A stretch of 64,000 bases of DNA from CAVUNY01 sp963843535 (GTDB lineage: Bacteria; Chloroflexota; Anaerolineae; Anaerolineales; Anaerolineaceae): positions 248,001 through 312,000 of the forward strand of contig CAWJKU010000001.1 of assembly GCA_963843535.1 (NCBI GenBank), written 5' to 3'. Made by a program: the position numbers and the translations under genes. Positions 34,653 through 43,809 of this stretch are shown here, piece by piece. The notes under the pieces were generated by a model, which was given only the letters and a program-made list of their open reading frames with translations, was not told where the DNA came from and made no database searches. Within the stretch, counting starts at the first letter, position 1, and the number at the start of each line of letters is the position of its first letter.

Positions 34653-36038
34653 ATGCCAACCCTCCTGGTCCGGAACGCGGTCGTGCTTGTGACAATGGAT
34701 AATCAGCGCCGGGAAATCCCCGGTGGCGGCTTATTTGTGCGGGATGGCTTTATTGAAAAGGTGGGAACGGCGCAAGAACTGCCCGTTCAAGCCGACATAG
34801 TCCTGGATCTTGACGGTCATATCGTGCTGCCCGGTTTGATCAACACCCACCACCATTTTTACCAAACTCTTACCCGCGCTGTCCCGTCAGCGCAGAATGC
34901 CAATTTATTCAACTGGCTCAAAACGCTTTATCCGATTTGGGCGCGTATGACCCCGGAAGATATTTTTATCTCCACCCAGACCGCGCTCGCCGAGTTGGCT
35001 CTCTCAGGCTGCACGACCGCTTCCGATCATCTTTACCTTTTCCCGAACGGCTCCAAATTGGACGATGAAATTGCCGGAGCGCGTGAGATCGGATTGCGCC
35101 TGCAGGCTTCGCGCGGTTCGATGAGCCTGGGTGAAAGCCAGGGTGGGCTGCCGCCCGACAGCGTTGTGGACAGCGAAAACGATATTTTGGAAGACAGCGC
35201 ACGTCTCATCGAGCGTTATCATGATGCCGCACCGGGGGCGCAAATCCAGGTTGTCCTGGCGCCGTGTTCACCATTCAGCGTAACCGGCGAACTGATGATC
35301 CAGAGCGCCAGGCTGGCGCGCCAGTATGGCGTGCATTTGCACACCCACCTGGCTGAGACCCAGGACGAAGAAGCTTTTTGCCTGGAGAAATTTGGCTACC
35401 GGCCGGTGGCCTATATGCAGTCGGTTGATTGGACGGGGCAGGACGTTTGGTTTGCGCATTCGGTGCACGTTTCTCAACCGGAAATTGAGCTGTATGCGCG
35501 GACCGGCTGCGGTGTGGCCCACTGCCCCAGCTCGAATATGCGCCTGGCTTCAGGAATTGCACCTGTGCGCGAATACATTCAGGCGGGTGTCAAGCTTGGT
35601 CTGGGTGTGGATGGTTCTGCCAGCAACGACGGCTCGCATATGCTGGCGGAAGCGCGCCAGGCGATGCTCCTGGCGCGCCTGCGCTCCGGACTGGCCGGAG
35701 CATCACTCTCCGCCGCGGGTGCCCCGCCGCTGCTCACCGCCCGCCAATCACTTGAATTAGCCACGCGCGGCGGCGCGGCTGTTTTGGGGCGGAGCGACAT
35801 CGGCTCACTCGAGGCTGGAAAATGCGCCGATTTCATCGCTTTTGACCTCAATCGTTTGGGGTTTGCGGGCGCGCTGCATGATCCGGTTTCGGCCCTGCTG
35901 TTCTGCGCCCCCCAGGATGTAGATCTGAATGTGGTCGGCGGAAGGGTAATCGTGCAGGGTGGACGTCTCCTGACTGCAGATTTGCCGCGGTTGGTCGCTC
36001 GCCACAACCAGGCGGCCCACCGGCTGATGGACAAATAA
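34653..36038 (+). CDS. 8-oxoguanine deaminase-like amidohydrolase (SsnA/GuaD group)
   Basis: 461 residues, amidohydrolase superfamily. N-terminal beta segment, then the metal motif LINTHHHFYQTLTRA (HxH), YPIWARMTPEDIF, SGCTTASDHLYLFP, HLHTHLAETQDE (His ligands and Glu), WFAHSVHVSQPE, and LGLGVDGSASNDGSHM (Asp). The HHHFYQTLTR and SASNDGS blocks are those of 8-oxoguanine/hydroxyatrazine-type deaminases, also called SsnA in purine clusters. Expected reaction: hydrolytic deamination of 8-oxoguanine or a related purine. Start 34653 fits the domain and the promoter. It is the first of the nucleobase genes, 50 bp before ade; both are probably co-transcribed. Confidence 0.85.
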   Translation: MPTLLVRNAVVLVTMDNQRREIPGGGLFVRDGFIEKVGTAQELPVQADIVLDLDGHIVLPGLINTHHHFYQTLTRAVPSAQNANLFNWLKTLYPIWARMTPEDIFISTQTALAELALSGCTTASDHLYLFPNGSKLDDEIAGAREIGLRLQASRGSMSLGESQGGLPPDSVVDSENDILEDSARLIERYHDAAPGAQIQVVLAPCSPFSVTGELMIQSARLARQYGVHLHTHLAETQDEEAFCLEKFGYRPVAYMQSVDWTGQDVWFAHSVHVSQPEIELYARTGCGVAHCPSSNMRLASGIAPVREYIQAGVKLGLGVDGSASNDGSHMLAEARQAMLLARLRSGLAGASLSAAGAPPLLTARQSLELATRGGAAVLGRSDIGSLEAGKCADFIAFDLNRLGFAGALHDPVSALLFCAPQDVDLNVVGGRVIVQGGRLLTADLPRLVARHNQAAHRLMDK

Positions 36039-36087
36039 TGGCTGTCATTTCTTATCCGGTAAGCAAGGCTTGATACTGAGGTGATGA

Positions 36088-37881
36088 ATGAGTACTGATT
36101 CCTTCTGGCTGCAGGATGCGCGCGCCCTGGTAGACTGCGCCATGGGACGCAGCCCGGCCGATCTGGTGATTCGCGACGGCCAATGGGTTAGCGTTCAAAC
36201 CGGTGAAATTATCCCCCATACGGATATCGCCGTGGTCAGCGATCGCATTGCGTATGTCGGCCCGGATGCCGCACATACGATCGGTCCCAAGACGCAGGTC
36301 ATTCAGGCCGGAGGTCGATATCTGGTGCCGGGTTTGCTTGACGCCCACATGCACGTCGAATCGGGAATGCTGACCGTCACTGAGTTCGTCCGTTCCGTTG
36401 TACCGCACGGCACGACCGGCATCTTTGCTGACCCGCACGAAATTGCCAATGTTTTTGGCCTGCGCGGTGTGCGCCTGATGGTAGATGAAGCCGGCCAACA
36501 GCCGATCCATGTTTTCGTGCAGATGCCATCGTGCGTCCCATCCGCGCCCGGCCTGGAAACCCCTGGGGCGATCATTGGACCGGGGGAGGTGGCCGAGGCG
36601 ATGACCTGGCCCGGGATCATCGGCCTGGGCGAGATGATGAACTATTCAGGCGTCTATAATGGGGACGATAAAGTGCACGCCGAAATGGCGGTCACCCGCC
36701 AATCTGAAAAAGCAATCGGCGGTCATTACGCCTCGCCCGACCTGGGCCTGCCGTTTCACGGGTATGTGGCAGGCGGCCCCGGCGATGACCACGAAGGCAC
36801 CCGTCTCGAAGACGCGGTTGCGCGCGCCCGGCAGGGGATGTATGTGATGATGCGCTACGGCTCAGCCTGGCATGACGTGGCTGCCCAGGTCAAGGCGGTC
36901 ACAGAATTGGGCATGGATTCGCGCCATTTCGTGCTTTGCACGGATGACAGCCATTCCGAGACATTGACCGATGATGGCCACATGGATCGGGTCATACGCC
37001 ACGCGGTTTCTTTGGGTTTAGATCCGGTCACCGCGATCCAAATGGCGACGATCAACACCGCCGAATATTTCGGCCTGGGACGTGAGCTGGGTTCGATCGC
37101 GCCCGGTCGTTTCGCCGATATTTTGCTGGTTAAGGATATTAAGGATCTGCACGCCGACCTGGTGATCGCCAGGGGTGTGAAGGCAGCGGAAGAGGGCCGC
37201 CTTTTTGTGGAGATGCCCGTCATTACCTACCCAAAATGGGCCTTGCATTCAGTCCACTTATTGCGCCCGCTGTCTGCTGAAGACTTTCGCCTGACCACGC
37301 CGCTCGCTGGTCCTCAGGCTAAAGCCCACGTGATCGGCGTGGTGGAAAACCAGGCGCCAACTCGCCATCTGGAATTAAAAGTGCCGGTGGTCAGAGGTGA
37401 AGTCTATGCCGATATTTCCCGCGACCTGGCCAAAGTTGCCATGGTGGAACGCCACCGGCAGACCGGGCGAGTACAGGTTGCCCTGGTGCAGGGTTTTGGT
37501 TTTACCGAACCCTGTGCGGTGGCGTCGTCCGTTGCCCACGACAGCCACCATATAATCGTTGCGGGCACCGATGATGCCGATATGGCGATGGCGGTCAATG
37601 CCCTGGCGGAATGGGGCGGCGGGCAGGTCGTAGTGTGCGGGAGAGAAATTATCGGCCGGGTCGAGCTGCCGATCGCCGGTTTAATGTCAAGCGAACGCGG
37701 CGAGATTGTATCTAAAAAGGCTGCCACCGTGCTGGACGGTTTCAGGGCCTGCGGCTGCCGGTTGAACAACCCCAACATGCAGCTCAGTTTATTGGGTTTG
37801 GTGGTAATCCCAGAACTGCGCATTTCTGACCTGGGTCTGGTAGATGTGAACCGCTTTGACTTCATTCAAGTTCTTGAGTAG
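36088..37881 (+). CDS. ade: Adenine deaminase
   Basis: 597 residues, the full length of the Ade family. It deaminates adenine to hypoxanthine and ammonia with a binuclear metal site. Seen: LVPGLLDAHMHVESGML, VPHGTTGIFADPHEIANV, MPSCVPSAP, GLGEMMNYSGV, and in the C-terminal part VIVAGTDDADMAMAV. ATG 36088 follows GAGGTGATGA. It lies 50 bp after the 8-oxoguanine-type deaminase and 10 bp before the GntR regulator, so the three form an operon. The product hypoxanthine can enter the same catabolic route as xanthine and urate. Confidence 0.95.
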   Translation: MSTDSFWLQDARALVDCAMGRSPADLVIRDGQWVSVQTGEIIPHTDIAVVSDRIAYVGPDAAHTIGPKTQVIQAGGRYLVPGLLDAHMHVESGMLTVTEFVRSVVPHGTTGIFADPHEIANVFGLRGVRLMVDEAGQQPIHVFVQMPSCVPSAPGLETPGAIIGPGEVAEAMTWPGIIGLGEMMNYSGVYNGDDKVHAEMAVTRQSEKAIGGHYASPDLGLPFHGYVAGGPGDDHEGTRLEDAVARARQGMYVMMRYGSAWHDVAAQVKAVTELGMDSRHFVLCTDDSHSETLTDDGHMDRVIRHAVSLGLDPVTAIQMATINTAEYFGLGRELGSIAPGRFADILLVKDIKDLHADLVIARGVKAAEEGRLFVEMPVITYPKWALHSVHLLRPLSAEDFRLTTPLAGPQAKAHVIGVVENQAPTRHLELKVPVVRGEVYADISRDLAKVAMVERHRQTGRVQVALVQGFGFTEPCAVASSVAHDSHHIIVAGTDDADMAMAVNALAEWGGGQVVVCGREIIGRVELPIAGLMSSERGEIVSKKAATVLDGFRACGCRLNNPNMQLSLLGLVVIPELRISDLGLVDVNRFDFIQVLE

Positions 37882-37891
37882 GAGGGATGTA

Positions 37892-38638
37892 ATGGCAAGA
37901 CGTTCTCAAAAAGCAGCAGCGAAGGTCGTGATACATCCGTTTCAACGGCTGCAGGGAGAATTGGCCGAATTGATCGCTATAACACCGCCTGGGGAGCGGC
38001 TGCCCGCCGAACCGGATCTGGCGAAAAAGCTGGGCGTATCCAGGGCGACATTGCGGGAAGCGATGCGTTCGTTTGAAGGACAGGGATTAATTCGCCGTCG
38101 CCAGGGGGTAGGTACCTTTGTGGTTAGCCAGGCCAGAGTCATCGACACCGGTCTGGAGAAGTTGGAAAGCATCGAAACCCTGGCGCACAAGATAAACCTG
38201 GATGTAGCCATGGGAGACCTGCGGATCGAGGAAATACGCGCGAATCGCGAACAGGCCGATAATCTCCAGGTAGATTTGAATTCTCCCCTGGTTAAAATCA
38301 GCCGGGTGATCCATGCTGAGAAACGCCCGGTTGCCTATCTGATCGATATCTTGCCGTCTGGCATTATCTCTCAGGAGGAGCTGACAACCGGATTTACCGG
38401 TTCCGTGCTCGACATGTTGCTTCAGCGCGGTACGCCCAGGCTGAGCAACTCAGTAACCGAGGTGCACGCGGTGGCTGCGGCGGCAGAAGTGGCGCGCGCG
38501 TTAGAAATTCAGCGCGGGGATGTGCTGCTGATGTTTACGGCAGAGCTGTTTACCGACACAGACAAGATGATTGATATTACGGCCAGCTATTTCTTACCCG
38601 GATATTTTAAATTCCATATTGTCAGGAGGGTGGTATAG
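37892..38638 (+). CDS. GntR/HutC-type transcription regulator with UTRA domain
   Basis: 248 residues. N-terminal winged helix at about 15-85 (LAELIAITPPGERLPAEPDLAKKLGVSRATLREAMRSFEGQGLIRRRQGVGTFV, in parts), then a UTRA ligand-binding domain at about 110-245 (VKISRVIHAEKRPVAYLIDILP; RALEIQRGDVLLMFTAELFTD). These proteins are usually repressors that release DNA on binding a pathway metabolite. The position between the deaminases and the carbamoyltransferases makes it the probable regulator of the locus. ATG 37892 has GGAGGG upstream; the longer frame from 37856 overlaps ade and is rejected. Candidate operators share GTACAGACAA at 34602 and 42385. Confidence 0.88.
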   Translation: MARRSQKAAAKVVIHPFQRLQGELAELIAITPPGERLPAEPDLAKKLGVSRATLREAMRSFEGQGLIRRRQGVGTFVVSQARVIDTGLEKLESIETLAHKINLDVAMGDLRIEEIRANREQADNLQVDLNSPLVKISRVIHAEKRPVAYLIDILPSGIISQEELTTGFTGSVLDMLLQRGTPRLSNSVTEVHAVAAAAEVARALEIQRGDVLLMFTAELFTDTDKMIDITASYFLPGYFKFHIVRRVV

Positions 38639-38751
38639 AATAATTTTGACTCTAACCAGGACTTCCATAAACAGGAAACACAAAGGTGTGTGCCTTTTTG
38701 TTGCAGACGGCAAGAAACACAACAGACTGAAAATTTTTTTGGAGGATTAAT

Positions 38752-39705
38752 ATGCGCAGCTTTGCAGGACGAGACATTTTGTCGCTCAAGGATTTTGAGC
38801 GCAACGAGTTCTTTCATGTATTTGATGTGGCGAAGAAAATGGAAGTGATCGCTCGCGCTCGCCGTAATGTGGATATGCTGAAGGAAAAGACCCTGGTAAC
38901 CGCTTTTTACCAACCCTCAACGCGCACCCGGCTCGCGCACGAAGCCGCCATGCACCGCCTGGGTGGGCATGTGACCGGTTTTTCTGACGCCAAGATGACC
39001 CGCGCCGGCGATTTTTACCAGGAATCGATCAAAGATACCGTGAAGATGCTGGAATTTTATGGGGATGTGATCGTGATGCGCCATTTCCAGCAAGGGGCAC
39101 CGCACGAAGCAGCCAAATGGGCCAGCATTCCCATTATTAATGGCGGCGACGGCTGGGGAGAACACCCTACTCAAATTTTGACCGATCTCTATACTGTGCT
39201 GGTCGAGAAGGGCAGAATTGACGGTCTGAAATGGCTGGCAGTCGGTGATATGCGCATGCGCACGATGCACTCTCTTGGCTATGCACTGACCCAGTTTGAC
39301 TGCCCGATCACATTTGTCGCTCCTCCGGATATGTCACTGCTGCCCGAATTTAAGAAAGAACTCAGCCAGTACAGCCTGAATTTCAAGGAAGCCGAGCATG
39401 TGGAACAGGCGATCGCCGAGGCAGACGTGATCCTGGTTGAGCCAGTAGTTCAGCCAGATTACACAAAGTCGCGGGATGAACGCTCAGGCGAGTTGGGCCT
39501 GACCCCGGCCAATTACAAAATCACCCGCGAACTGCTGGCTGCCAAGGCCAAGCCAGATGCGATTCTGCTCCATTCACTGCCGCGCATGGACGAAATCCCT
39601 ACCGATGTCGATATCACCCGCTGGTCGCGCTACTGGCAGGAAGCTTTCAATGGTGTGGTCATGCGCATGGCGCTGTTATCACTCGTGTTGGGCGCGATGG
39701 AATAA
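38752..39705 (+). CDS. Aspartate/ornithine carbamoyltransferase-like protein with altered active site
   Basis: 317 residues with the ATCase/OTCase fold. The carbamoyl-phosphate motif is present as YQPSTRTRLAHEAAM. NGGDGWGEHPTQILTDLYT matches the ATCase HPTQ.LLDL block, and LLHSLPRMDEI the PLPR.DEI loop. Where ATCase has KGESLADT, this protein has YQESIKDT, so the catalytic Lys84 equivalent is lost and the ESIKDT part looks OTCase-like. There is no regulatory-subunit gene. I infer a catabolic carbamoyltransferase working on a product of purine or pyrimidine breakdown, not pyrimidine synthesis. GGAGG precedes the ATG. It is followed by YgeW-like and carbamate kinase genes. Confidence 0.75.
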   Translation: MRSFAGRDILSLKDFERNEFFHVFDVAKKMEVIARARRNVDMLKEKTLVTAFYQPSTRTRLAHEAAMHRLGGHVTGFSDAKMTRAGDFYQESIKDTVKMLEFYGDVIVMRHFQQGAPHEAAKWASIPIINGGDGWGEHPTQILTDLYTVLVEKGRIDGLKWLAVGDMRMRTMHSLGYALTQFDCPITFVAPPDMSLLPEFKKELSQYSLNFKEAEHVEQAIAEADVILVEPVVQPDYTKSRDERSGELGLTPANYKITRELLAAKAKPDAILLHSLPRMDEIPTDVDITRWSRYWQEAFNGVVMRMALLSLVLGAME

Positions 39706-39744
39706 ACTGGTCGCACTTTGTGGACCAAGGTAAATGGTGCAAGA

Positions 39745-39820
39745 GGCTGTCACAAAAAAACACCCCAAACCTCTGAATTTCTGAGGATGGGTCTTAGATG
39801 AATCGCTCTTTTGAACAGCC
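39745..39820. repeat. Small inverted-repeat element (copy A)
   Basis: 76 bp ending in GGCTGTCACAAAA (left) and TTTTGAACAGCC (right), an imperfect terminal inverted repeat. The reverse complement of its right part (GGCTGTTCAAAAGAGCG on through to AAGACCCATC) resembles the left end of the element at 51351. It is non-coding, between two genes of one operon. Confidence 0.5.
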
Positions 39821-39848
39821 TTAAATCATCGATAGAGGAGATAGTTTT

Positions 39849-40829
39849 ATGCAGACATTTTTACATGGACGAGATTTGATTGGCGACCTCGATTTCAGCA
39901 AGGAAGAAGTTGAAACTGTGCTGGATGTGGCGCTGGATTTGAAGCGTAAACGCGCATTAAATGAGCCGCACGCTTACCTGCGCGATAAAGCTCTGGCGAT
40001 GCTGTTCTTTTTCAGCAGCACGCGCACCCGCGGCTCCTTCGAAGCCGGCATGGCTCAACTCGGCGGTCACGCCGCTTTTATTGAGTCGCGCACCACGCAG
40101 ATCGCCCACGGCGATACTGCCAAAGAGATAGGCGAAATCCTGGGTCGCTATTACGATGGGTTGGCAATCCGTCACGTTGATTGGGGGGTGGGCAACCAGT
40201 ATCAAAACGACGTGGCCCGCAATTCGCGCGTGCCGGTGTTAAACATGCAGTGCGAAATCTACCATCCGTTCCAATGCCTGGCTGATCTTTTGACAGTCTG
40301 GGAAAAGAAGGGACGCGATTTGCGCCGGAAGAAAATGGTCGTTTCCTGGGCGTATGCGGCGTCTTATCAAAAACCGCTTTCGGTTCCGCAAAGCTTGATC
40401 CTGCAAATGCCGCGTTTTGGGATTGATGTGGTGCTGGCGCACCCGCCGGAATTTATGCTGATGCCTGATATCGTCGACCAGGCAAAGGAGCAGGCGCGCA
40501 AATTCCATACCGGCTTTGATATTGTGCACGATATGGACGAGGCTTTTAAAGACGCCGACGTGGTTTATCCCAAGTCTTGGGGACCTCTGGTTTTCACCGC
40601 AGATCAAAACAAGAGTGCTGAAGTGATCAGCCAATATAAGGATTGGATTGTGGATGAAAGGCGAATGGGCCTGACGAAAGACGATTGCATCTACATGCAT
40701 CCGCTGCCAGCCGATCGAAATGTGGAAGTTACCGATGCCGTGATTGATGGACCAAAATCCGTGGTCTACGACCAGGCTGAGAACCGGCTGCACGTGCAGA
40801 AAGCGGTCATGGCGCTTACGATGGGATAA
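39849..40829 (+). CDS. YgeW-type knotted carbamoyltransferase
   Basis: 326 residues. Carbamoyl-phosphate motif FFSSTRTRGSFEAGM, then RTTQIAHGDTAKEIGEIL, VPVLNMQCEIYHPFQCLADL, WAYAASYQKPLSVPQSLI and CIYMHPLPADRNVEVTDAVIDGP in separate blocks. The proline-rich KPLSVPQ loop and MHPLPADR region are those of knotted carbamoyltransferases such as YgeW and N-acetylornithine/N-succinylornithine enzymes. In purine clusters YgeW acts with carbamate kinase, releasing carbamoyl phosphate from a ureido intermediate. The next gene is carbamate kinase, which strongly supports this direction. GAGGAG precedes the ATG. Confidence 0.85.
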   Translation: MQTFLHGRDLIGDLDFSKEEVETVLDVALDLKRKRALNEPHAYLRDKALAMLFFFSSTRTRGSFEAGMAQLGGHAAFIESRTTQIAHGDTAKEIGEILGRYYDGLAIRHVDWGVGNQYQNDVARNSRVPVLNMQCEIYHPFQCLADLLTVWEKKGRDLRRKKMVVSWAYAASYQKPLSVPQSLILQMPRFGIDVVLAHPPEFMLMPDIVDQAKEQARKFHTGFDIVHDMDEAFKDADVVYPKSWGPLVFTADQNKSAEVISQYKDWIVDERRMGLTKDDCIYMHPLPADRNVEVTDAVIDGPKSVVYDQAENRLHVQKAVMALTMG

Positions 40830-40904
40830 CCAGGCAAGCACCAGTACGCTGATCGAATCCTGTAATACGATTAATTTTTATTCGAAACTGATAGGATGGA
40901 TTAT

Positions 40905-41852
40905 ATGGAAAGAAAAGGTGTGGCCGTTGTGGCTGTGGGTGGCAATTCGTTGATTAAGGACGAAAAACATAAAAGCGTGCCGGATCAATATGATGCCGCC
41001 AGTGAATCAATGAAGCATATTGCCGATATGATTACCCAGGGTTGGGATGTCGTGGTAACCCACGGCAATGGTCCGCAGGTCGGCTTTATTCAGCGCCGTT
41101 CCGAGCTTTCACGCCACGAACTGCATGAGGTGCCGTTGGATTACTGCGGCGCAGACACGCAGGGCGCGATCGGTTATATGTTTTGCATGGCCCTGCACAA
41201 TGAATTCTTAAAACGGCACATGGATAAAAAGGCCGTAGCCGTCGTGACTCAGACCATTGTCGATCGCAATGATCAGGCGTTTAAGAACCCTTCTAAACCC
41301 ATTGGGTCGTTCATGGATGAGAAGATGGCTCAAGAACGAGCTACCAAGGAAAACTGGACGGTTGTCGAAGATGCGGGGCGAGGTTGGCGGCGGGTAGTGG
41401 CTTCGCCGATCCCCATGGGCATTGTTGAAGCGAAAGCCATCCGCGACCTGATCGATAAGAGCTTCACGGTGGTAGCTGTGGGCGGCGGCGGCATTCCGGT
41501 AATCGAGGAAGCTGACGGCAGCCTGCGCGGAATTGAGGCTGTTATCGATAAAGATTTCGGCTCATCGCTCCTGGCCACCATGATCCAAGCCGATCTATTT
41601 GTGATCAGCACCGCAGTTGAAAAAGTGGCGATCAATTTCAACAAGCCAAACCAGAAATGGTTGGATCGTATGACGATGGCAGAGGCTGAGGCTTATCTGG
41701 CAGAAGGACATTTTGCCAAGGGCTCCATGCTCCCGAAGATCCAGGCCATCCTGCGCTTCCTTAAAGGCGGCGGCAAGCAGGCACTGATCACCAATCCGGA
41801 GAATATCAGCCGCGCCCTTAAGGGCGAGACCGGCACCTGGGTTGTGCCCTGA
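40905..41852 (+). CDS. arcC: Carbamate kinase
   Basis: 315 residues, amino-acid-kinase fold. It converts carbamoyl phosphate and ADP to ATP, carbon dioxide and ammonia. Seen: VVAVGGNSLIKD at the N-terminus, VVTHGNGPQVGFIQRR, DYCGADTQGAIGYM, VVAVGGGGIPVIEE, VIDKDFGSSLLATM, and the tail TNPENISRALKGETGTWV. ATG 40905 is preferred over 40896 for its spacing to AGGATGG. Its place directly after the YgeW-like gene gives the energy-yielding last step of the pathway. A strong terminator follows, so the deaminase-to-kinase run (34.6-41.9 kb) could be one unit. Confidence 0.95.
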   Translation: MERKGVAVVAVGGNSLIKDEKHKSVPDQYDAASESMKHIADMITQGWDVVVTHGNGPQVGFIQRRSELSRHELHEVPLDYCGADTQGAIGYMFCMALHNEFLKRHMDKKAVAVVTQTIVDRNDQAFKNPSKPIGSFMDEKMAQERATKENWTVVEDAGRGWRRVVASPIPMGIVEAKAIRDLIDKSFTVVAVGGGGIPVIEEADGSLRGIEAVIDKDFGSSLLATMIQADLFVISTAVEKVAINFNKPNQKWLDRMTMAEAEAYLAEGHFAKGSMLPKIQAILRFLKGGGKQALITNPENISRALKGETGTWVVP

Positions 41853-41914
41853 TTTACCCTTGTGTGTTTAATCCCTATCCCCTGACCCCTTTCCAAGGGA
41901 AGGGGAAACCAAAT

Positions 41915-41953
41915 GAAGGTGTTGTTCCCGCCATTGGCGGGAACAACACCTTC
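41915..41953. terminator. Rho-independent terminator after arcC
   Basis: GAAGGTGTTGTTCCCGCC and GGCGGGAACAACACCTTC pair perfectly around a 3-nt loop; TCTTAACCTTTTTT follows. Confidence 0.9.
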
Positions 41954-41986
41954 TCTTAACCTTTTTTTATCGGCAGGAGGATTACC

Positions 41987-42208
41987 ATGTCACCATCAAA
42001 AAGCAGTAAACCGGAAAATGATTTTCCGCCTGGGCTGGCAAGCCCAGCCCAGCGAGCCCTGGCTGCGGCGGGATATACGCACCTGGAGCAGCTGGCGAAA
42101 GTCAGTGAAACCGATCTTTTGAAACTGCATGGCATGGGGCCTAAAGCGATTGGGCTGATCCGCAGCGCACTTGCCGCCAGGGGATTATCATTTGCCAAAT
42201 CTGAGTAA
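41987..42208 (+). CDS. Stand-alone alpha-CTD-like helix-hairpin-helix protein
   Basis: 73 residues. After a charged, probably flexible N-terminus (SKSSKPENDFPPG), the rest is one domain: LASPAQRALAAAGYTHLEQLAKVSETDLLKL, in parts, then GMGPKAIGLIRSALAARGLSF. The GMGPKAI turn and the ending ARGLSF match the C-terminal domain of RNA polymerase alpha, a double HhH that binds DNA or proteins. GGAGGA precedes the ATG. Similar free domains are seen next to metabolic genes in several phyla, but their role is unknown. A related domain is fused to L31 at 61.3 kb. Confidence 0.65.
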   Translation: MSPSKSSKPENDFPPGLASPAQRALAAAGYTHLEQLAKVSETDLLKLHGMGPKAIGLIRSALAARGLSFAKSE

Positions 42209-42540
42209 TGGAACAATCCAGGAGGGCGTTTATGCTTGCCAATTTGCCTGAATTAGGGCATACTACGAGAATAATAACATTTTGTTATAGATGTCCCCCT
42301 TTACCGGGATGATTGTCACAGAATACCTTTTTCCCTGATTTAAAAATTATTTATAGGTCGTGGATCGTGTAAAATAAGCAATCTGTACAGACAATTGCAT
42401 CCTTCGCTCGTTTTCCAGGTTCAAGATTTGACTTCGGGTATGCGCTGTGAAAGGAGGCGGTAAATTCACCCTTTGATAGATTGCTGCAACCATCATTCGC
42501 TTGATTGTATAAATCGAATCACTGCAAGGAGGAGAAAGTT
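42209..42540 (+). promoter_or_regulatory. Promoter region of the BMP transporter, with candidate operator
   Basis: A 332-bp gene-free stretch. TAAAAT at 42370-42375 is a plausible -10 box. Just downstream, TCTGTACAGA (42382-42391) is a perfect 10-bp palindrome that continues as GTACAGACAA (42385-42394), the same word found at the deaminase promoter. The layout (box then palindrome at the start site) fits a repressor site of a GntR-type regulator. No riboswitch core for purines is recognised. AGGAGG at 42528 serves the first gene. Confidence 0.5.
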
Positions 42541-43761
42541 ATGTCTAAGAAAGCTGGATGGCTGATTGTAAGTCTGATTATGGTGATTTCGCTGATGCTG
42601 AGCGCCTGTCAGCCCGCCGCGACACCAACTGCTGCCAAAGATCTTACCTTTGGCCTCTTGATGGTCGGTCCATACAATGATAAGGGCTGGAGCCAGGCCC
42701 ATTACGATGCTGCCAAGTATGTCGAAAGCAAGGTCGCTGGCGCCAAGTTGGTCTATGTCGATAAAGTTAATACAGCCGACCGCCCCGGTACCACCGCAGC
42801 CCAGCTGGCCGAGGATCTTGTTTCCAAAGGCGCCAAGGTCGTCATCTTCAACTCGGATGACATGAAAGATGACGCAATCAAGTATGCCCAGGCAAAATAA
42901 AGATGTGTGGGTGATCTTTGCTTCCGGCGACACCGTCTGGAAGGACGGCAAAGATTACCACAATCTTCCCAATATGATCAATGTGATGGGCAAGATGGAA
43001 TACGGCAAGATGATTGCCGGCTGCGCCGCTGCCCTGACCACCCAGACCGGCAAGATCGGCTATCTGGGCCCATTAATCAATGATGAAACCCGCCGCCTGG
43101 CCTGCCTCGGTTTACCTGGGCGCCAAATACTGCTGGACCAAGTACCTGGGCAAGAAAGCCGCAGATCTGAAGTTCAAAGTCACCTGGATCGGTTTCTGGT
43201 TCAATATCCCGGGTGTGACCTCCGATCCCAGCCAGGTCGCCAAAGATTTTATCAACAGCGATTATGATGTGGTGATTTCAGGCATCGACACCACCGAAGG
43301 CCTGGTGGAAGCCAACAAAGCCGCTGCCGCTGGTAAAAAGGTGTGGGCGATCCCCTATGATTTCAAGGATGCCTGCAAGGAAGCCGACAAGCGTCTGCCT
43401 GGGCGTTCCTTATTTCAACTGGGGCCCGTCATACGTCCGCTACCTGAAAGCCATCATGGACGGCACCGCCAAACAAACCTTTGAATGGCTTGCTCCGGAT
43501 TGGAAGAACATCAACGATCCTGATACCAGCATCGTGGGCTTCAACAAGGGTACTGCGCTTGTCCAAGGATGCCGCCGCCAATGTGGATAAATTCATCGGT
43601 GAACTGGGCGGCGGCTTGAACCTGTGGACAGGTCCGCTTGAACCTGCAGGACGGCACAGCCTACCTGAAAGACGGCGAAAAAGCAACCGATCAGCAGATC
43701 TGGTACCTGCCGCAGCTGCTTGCAGGGCATGGAAGGCCAGAGCGTTCCTGCTTCTAAATAA
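42541..43761 (+). pseudogene. BMP-family nucleoside-binding lipoprotein, six +1 insertions
   Basis: A lipoprotein signal (VSLIMVISLMLSAC, lipobox LSAC) starts a BMP/Med-family substrate-binding protein. The frame is broken by single extra bases near 42894-42897, 43101-43103, 43392, 43559, 43638 and 43720. Removing one base at each gives one frame of 404 codons plus stop at 43759-43761 with expected blocks: DVWVIFASGDTVW, GCAAALTTQTGKIGYLGP, IGFWFNIPGVTSD, GIDTTEGLVEANKAA, GVPYFNWGPSYVRYL and IWYLPQLLQGMEGQ. This type binds purine nucleosides or related ligands outside the membrane for the ABC permeases that follow. There are no stops from substitution, so the protein was under selection until very recently, or the insertions are not real. 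Confidence 0.85.
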
Positions 43762-43809
43762 CCTGGCGATCGTACCAGGGAGGCTCTGACGCCTTAAATA
43801 AAGTTTTGA

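Noticed and set aside
42209..42540. Purine riboswitch upstream of the transporter
   Set aside because: None of the conserved junction sequences of purine or related aptamers could be recognised; the palindrome at the promoter is a simpler explanation for regulation.
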